From Pontibacter sp. HSC-14F20 (lineage in GTDB: Bacteria > Bacteroidota > Bacteroidia > Cytophagales > Hymenobacteraceae), in assembly GCF_019599265.1 (NCBI RefSeq), contig NZ_JAHZTC010000001.1:186001-250000 (forward strand): a stretch of 64,000 nt of DNA. The letters are read 5' to 3'. The position numbers were made by a program, and so were the translations under genes. This document shows, piece by piece, positions 61,314 to 64,000 of the stretch. Below the pieces are notes generated by a model that was not told the DNA's origin, made no database searches, and worked only from the letters and a program-made list of their open reading frames with translations. The stretch's first letter is position 1, and each line of letters opens with the position of its first letter.

Positions 61314-61784
61314 TCAGGCCATCATCACGTTGTAGCGGCTATACACGCCCATCAGTTCGCCCATTGCTAGCACATGCGGGCCCATTACGCGGAGCAAGGC
61401 CTGCCGGCCGGTACCCTCTTTTATATTGAGCATCACATCCAGCGCGTATACCCTGAAGTAATAATGATGCAAACCCTGGGGCGGGCAGGGGCCACCGTAA
61501 TGCAGTTTTCCAAAATCGTTGGTTCCCTGTATACCTGGCACAACGCCTTCATCGATCAGATTAGTGGGAGGGATGTTCCAGACCAGCCAGTGTGTCCAGA
61601 TGCCCCGCGGCGCATCCGGATCCTCTATGATCACCACCACACTTTCTGTATACTTAGGCAGGTTTCTGATTTCCAGCGGTGGACTGATGTTCTCGCCATC
61701 ACAGGTATAGCGGTTCGGAATCCGCTCACCCTGCGAAAAGGCGGGACTTGTAAGGTATAGCTTTCCTTGTGTTCTCGGCTGCAT
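61314..61784 (-). CDS. YbhB/YbcL-type PEBP protein
   Basis: A 156-residue member of the phosphatidylethanolamine-binding (Raf kinase inhibitor-like) family. The motifs are VVIIEDPDAPRGIWTHWLVW (DPDxP and THW) and YGGPCPPQGLHHYYFRVYAL (GPxPPxGxHxY), which form the ligand pocket. No signal peptide is seen, so it is cytoplasmic. The physiological ligand is unknown in bacteria. It converges on the nitroreductase-like gene. Confidence 0.88.
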   Translation of the reverse strand: MQPRTQGKLYLTSPAFSQGERIPNRYTCDGENISPPLEIRNLPKYTESVVVIIEDPDAPRGIWTHWLVWNIPPTNLIDEGVVPGIQGTNDFGKLHYGGPCPPQGLHHYYFRVYALDVMLNIKEGTGRQALLRVMGPHVLAMGELMGVYSRYNVMMA

Positions 61785-62091
61785 AACGTTTCAATTCCAG
61801 TGTAGTGTAAGTATGACTGTCATTCAGGTGGGTGGAAAGGAAAAAGGTAGCACAAATGTGGGTTTTATATTTATATAATAACTTTGTTTTTTTATAAAGG
61901 TTGAGTTTTTAAATAAATAAAAGTATATATTTACTAATAATCTTATTAATTGTAGATGTTTATACCGTAAAAGCCTCTTAAAACAATGTGAATAAATATT
62001 TTTTACATCTTTTTTCTATAAATAATTGATTATTAGCCGGAACCTATTAACTTTCGTATATAAGGCAATCCGGATAAAAAAGCATGAGGTT
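61785..62091. other. Very AT-rich spacer, no gene seen
   Basis: A/T-rich runs dominate 61860-62040. I see no complete promoter consensus; TTAACTTTCG near 62047 is a weak -7-like box for the small membrane protein downstream. Confidence 0.5.
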
Positions 62092-62226
62092 ATGGAGATA
62101 TTTATCATCTTAACAGTACTGTCGATTTATGCAGTAGGCTACCTGTTGTACTACATGTATGGCAAAGAGGAGCAGAAATACCGAAAGTACGACCGCTATC
62201 AAAAGTATGACCGCTATCAGGTATAG
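62092..62226 (+). CDS. Small membrane protein with YxxY repeat tail
   Basis: A 44-residue protein starting MEIFIILTVLSIYAVGYLLYYM, one transmembrane helix. A charged tail KYRKYDRYQKYDRYQV follows, with KYDRYQ twice. The ATG at 62092 is chosen over a longer frame starting at 62026, which has no likeness. The gene ends CAG-GTA-TAG, in a copy of the dispersed motif. A strong terminator follows, so it is likely expressed. No family is recognised. Confidence 0.5.
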   Translation: MEIFIILTVLSIYAVGYLLYYMYGKEEQKYRKYDRYQKYDRYQV

Positions 62227-62280
62227 GGTCAACCAATACTGTTTGTGTTTTCAGTTCGCGGGCGCTGACCGCGAACTGTT

Positions 62281-62331
62281 ACGCCATGAAAAAAGGTGCT
62301 GAACTATATTCAGCACCTTTTTTCATGGCGT
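62281..62331. terminator. Perfect 23-bp bidirectional terminator
   Basis: 62281-62303 is the exact complement of 62309-62331, with a 5-base loop and A6/T6 runs in the stem. It lies between the convergent small membrane protein and ACP-like genes. Confidence 0.95.
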
Positions 62332-62354
62332 AAATCAAATGGGAAATTTTGAGC

Positions 62355-62597
62355 TTATCTGGCAGTGCTCAACTGCAGGTAATTAACCAGGTCATCTATT
62401 GAGTAAACCGGTACTTCGTCCGGAATCACGACATTATACCTCTTCTCTACTGCCAGTATAATATCTACCACATCAACTATATCCAATCCATTTTCCCAAA
62501 GGCCTTTGGGACCGGAAAGTTTATGGGGGGCGATTGTTTTTAATCTGCTTACCAGATTAAGTACCTCACTGTACAAGGTAGTTCTAGGATCTGCCAT
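62355..62597 (-). CDS. Acyl-carrier-protein-like protein without the attachment serine
   Basis: An 80-residue helical protein aligned with acyl carrier proteins: LWENGLDIVDVVDIILAVEK, then RYNVVIPDEVPVYSIDDLVNYL. In true ACPs the start of helix 2 reads D-S-L; here it is GLD-I-V-D, with isoleucine (codon ATA) where the phosphopantetheine serine belongs. So it cannot be loaded in the usual way. It stands alone, without ligase or synthase genes. It may be a structural ACP mimic or a decayed ACP. The frame is intact. Confidence 0.7.
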   Translation of the reverse strand: MADPRTTLYSEVLNLVSRLKTIAPHKLSGPKGLWENGLDIVDVVDIILAVEKRYNVVIPDEVPVYSIDDLVNYLQLSTAR

Positions 62598-62628
62598 ATG
62601 CTTAAAATAAAAGGTAGTGTTTCCTGTT

Positions 62629-62659
62629 CTCCTCCTGCCTTTAGTTCTGGCAGGAGGAG
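62629..62659 (-). terminator. Hairpin after the RND gene
   Basis: An 11-bp perfect stem CTCCTCCTGCC (62629-62639) with 62649-62659, just past the stop of the RND gene. No strong T run follows. Confidence 0.6.
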
Positions 62660-62679
62660 AGAGGATTTTAAATTAGATC

Positions 62680-64000
62680 TTAGTGCGCATACTCGTGCGC
62701 CATTTTCCTTTCTTCGAGTGCTTTGGTTTCGTGCTCCAGTTCTTCCAATATTTTCTCTTCCAGCACGATCACAGTTTTCTTGTCCCAGCCGAACTTTGCC
62801 AGGATGCGGTCAAAACCGTAGTAGATGATCGGCACCACGATCAGAGTCAGGAACATAGATGAGCTCAGACCACCGATCAAAGCCCAGGCCAGACCGTTCT
62901 TGGTCGCGGCCACGGAGCCACCTGCCAGTGCGATCGGCAACATACCAATCACCATCGCAAGCGTCGTCATCAGGATCGGACGGAAACGGATACGAACTGC
63001 TTCGGTCAGGGCTGCTTTCACCTCCACGCCTTCATCTTTCAGCTTGTTGGTAAAGTCAACCACCATAATCGCGTTTTTCGCTACCAGACCAATCATCATA
63101 ATGATACCCAGGATCGAGAAGATACTCAGTGCCTGTTGTGCCAGCGCAAGTGCCAGTAAGGCACCAATGATCGCCAGCGGTATAGAGAACAGTACTACCA
63201 GTGGGTATACATAAGAGTCGTACAGGGCCACCATGATCAGGTATACAAAGATGATAGAGGCCAGCAAGGCGATACCCAGCGTACCAAAACCTTCGCTCTG
63301 GTTTTTCATGTCGCCACCAAACTCGTAGCTCACACCTTTTGGCGCTTCTACTGCCGCGAGTTTCTCCTGAATCTCTGCACCGATCGAACCAGACGGACGA
63401 CCGATTACCTGCGAGTTCACGTTCACGGAAGTTACACGGTTGTAGCGCTCCAGCTGCGAAGGACCTGTTGACTGACGGATATCAGCAAACTGACCCAGAC
63501 GCACCAGTTGGCCCGTATTGTTCACAAAAGACAGGTTAGCAATATCTGTCACGCTGCGGCGGTCAAACTCGTCGAGGCGGATGTTGATGTCATAGTCTTC
63601 AGTACCGGAGCGGAATGTCACGTCGGAGTTACCACTAAAGGCCAGCTGCATGCTTGCACCTACGTTCTCCAGCGACAGGCCTACGTTGGCCATCTTATCA
63701 CGGTCCACAACTACTTCAATTTCCGGGTTACCACCTTCCACTGACATCTCGACGTCGGCCGTACCAGACACACCTTCTACCACGCGCATTACCTGCTGCG
63801 AGAAATTCATCACACTGTCCAGGTTAGAACCTGAAATAATCAGCTGGATTGGCGCTTGTGAGTTACCAACCAGACCTACCGGCACCGGTGTCACTTCCAC
63901 GTTCGGAAGTTTGCTCTCGATGTCAGCTTTGGCCTGACGGCTAAACTGGTCGGTGCTGAACGTACGCTCCTTCACGTCAATCAACGTCACTGATACTTCC
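62680..64000 (-). CDS. RND efflux permease, C-terminal part (gene runs off the window)
   Basis: The visible 440 or so residues are the C-terminal half of an AcrB-type (HAE1) inner-membrane pump of about 1,000-1,100 residues, driven by protons. Seen here are the porter region (NVEVTPVPVGLVGN, SGTADVEMSVEGGNPEI) and the second membrane half (LGIALLASIIFVYLIMVALY, GLVAKNAIMVVDFTN, IRFRPILMTTLAMVIGMLP). GLVAKNAI fits the conserved region after helix 10. The start lies beyond 64000, and the fusion and outer-membrane partners would be upstream there. Confidence 0.92.
   Translation of the reverse strand, partial: EVSVTLIDVKERTFSTDQFSRQAKADIESKLPNVEVTPVPVGLVGNSQAPIQLIISGSNLDSVMNFSQQVMRVVEGVSGTADVEMSVEGGNPEIEVVVDRDKMANVGLSLENVGASMQLAFSGNSDVTFRSGTEDYDINIRLDEFDRRSVTDIANLSFVNNTGQLVRLGQFADIRQSTGPSQLERYNRVTSVNVNSQVIGRPSGSIGAEIQEKLAAVEAPKGVSYEFGGDMKNQSEGFGTLGIALLASIIFVYLIMVALYDSYVYPLVVLFSIPLAIIGALLALALAQQALSIFSILGIIMMIGLVAKNAIMVVDFTNKLKDEGVEVKAALTEAVRIRFRPILMTTLAMVIGMLPIALAGGSVAATKNGLAWALIGGLSSSMFLTLIVVPIIYYGFDRILAKFGWDKKTVIVLEEKILEELEHETKALEERKMAHEYAH

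Larger units (their letters stand above)
1..64000. repeat. Dispersed AGGTATA / TATACCT motif
   Basis: The 7-mer AGGTATA or its complement recurs throughout the window, in genes and spacers and in both orientations, most often extended to CAGGTATAG(C) or CAGGTATAC. By hand I count 21 copies in the first about 10,050 bases, against about 1.2 expected for any 7-mer on two strands with equal base use. Copies form the stop codon of hutI (5029), hutG (6103), the histidine phosphatase (14425) and the small protein ending at 62226. One copy lies in the hutG terminator loop, and others form palindromes at 44571-44616 and 44679-44696. Function unknown; a DNA-uptake-signal or other highly iterated sequence is a possibility. 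Confidence 0.85.

Noticed and set aside
1-64000. CRISPR array, suggested by the recurring AGGTATA motif
   Set aside because: Copies are irregularly spaced, short, in both orientations and inside genes; no repeat-spacer pattern or cas gene is seen.
1-64000. tRNA or rRNA genes
   Set aside because: I looked for T-loop and acceptor patterns and rRNA signatures by eye and found none that convinced me; short tRNAs could still be missed.

Overview
The window looks like chromosomal DNA of a member of the Bacteroidota, most likely Cytophagales/Hymenobacteraceae (Pontibacter-like). This is inferred from protein families, not from a search: a lipoprotein TamL next to a giant TamB, a CarboxypepD_reg plus outer-membrane beta-barrel protein, DUF3347 and DUF6122 proteins, menaquinone genes, sensor kinases with SHNLRAP-type H boxes, and promoters of the TTG-N19/20-TAnnTTTG type instead of -35/-10 boxes. 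Most genes have roughly half GC. A stretch around 17.3-19.0 kb is visibly AT-richer.

Layout. 0.1-0.8 kb: a shortened IS4-family element sitting inside a dispersed intergenic repeat. 1.2-6.1 kb: a methyltransferase, then the histidine-degradation genes hutU, hutI and hutG (hutH is not here). 6.2-13.7 kb: a secreted protein, an NHL/SMP-30 lipoprotein, and menaquinone genes menE, menD, menF and menI with a DoxX gene and a second repeat copy between. 13.8-17.3 kb: a histidine phosphatase, pyruvate dehydrogenase E2, a sugar acetyltransferase and a DUF1801 protein. 17.3-19.9 kb: an AT-rich accessory patch with a broken HAD gene, an attC-like hairpin, a small secreted gene and an intact IS982 element. 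20-24.6 kb: menB, an FkbM methyltransferase, hslV, a Crp-type regulator, an SMR exporter and a deoxyhypusine-synthase-like enzyme. 24.8-33.2 kb: an M1 aminopeptidase lipoprotein, the third repeat copy, a large catalase, a 2H phosphoesterase and an ABC-F ATPase. 33.4-40.2 kb: decayed genes, a two-component cluster, an S8 peptidase pseudogene and a hairpin-rich intergenic stretch. 40.4-50.9 kb: a creatininase-family protein, mscL, a SulP transporter, a phosphoesterase, an outer-membrane barrel protein and several small unknown or poorly known genes. 51-64 kb: arsC, the tamB-tamL pair, an intact IS1 element, a nitroreductase-like protein, a PEBP protein, an ACP-like protein without its serine, and the C-terminal part of an RND efflux pump that runs off the right edge.

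Genes that work together: hutU/hutI/hutG carry urocanate to glutamate; menF, menD, menE, menB and menI cover five menaquinone steps; TamB and TamL form an envelope assembly module; a sensor kinase and a receiver protein overlap and are probably cotranslated.

The most unusual signal is not a gene. The 7-mer AGGTATA (TATACCT on the other strand), usually as CAGGTATAG or CAGGTATAC, is scattered through genes and spacers on both strands, about two per kb in the part counted by hand. It forms stop codons of several genes and lies in terminator loops and inverted pairs, much as DNA uptake signal sequences do in other bacteria.
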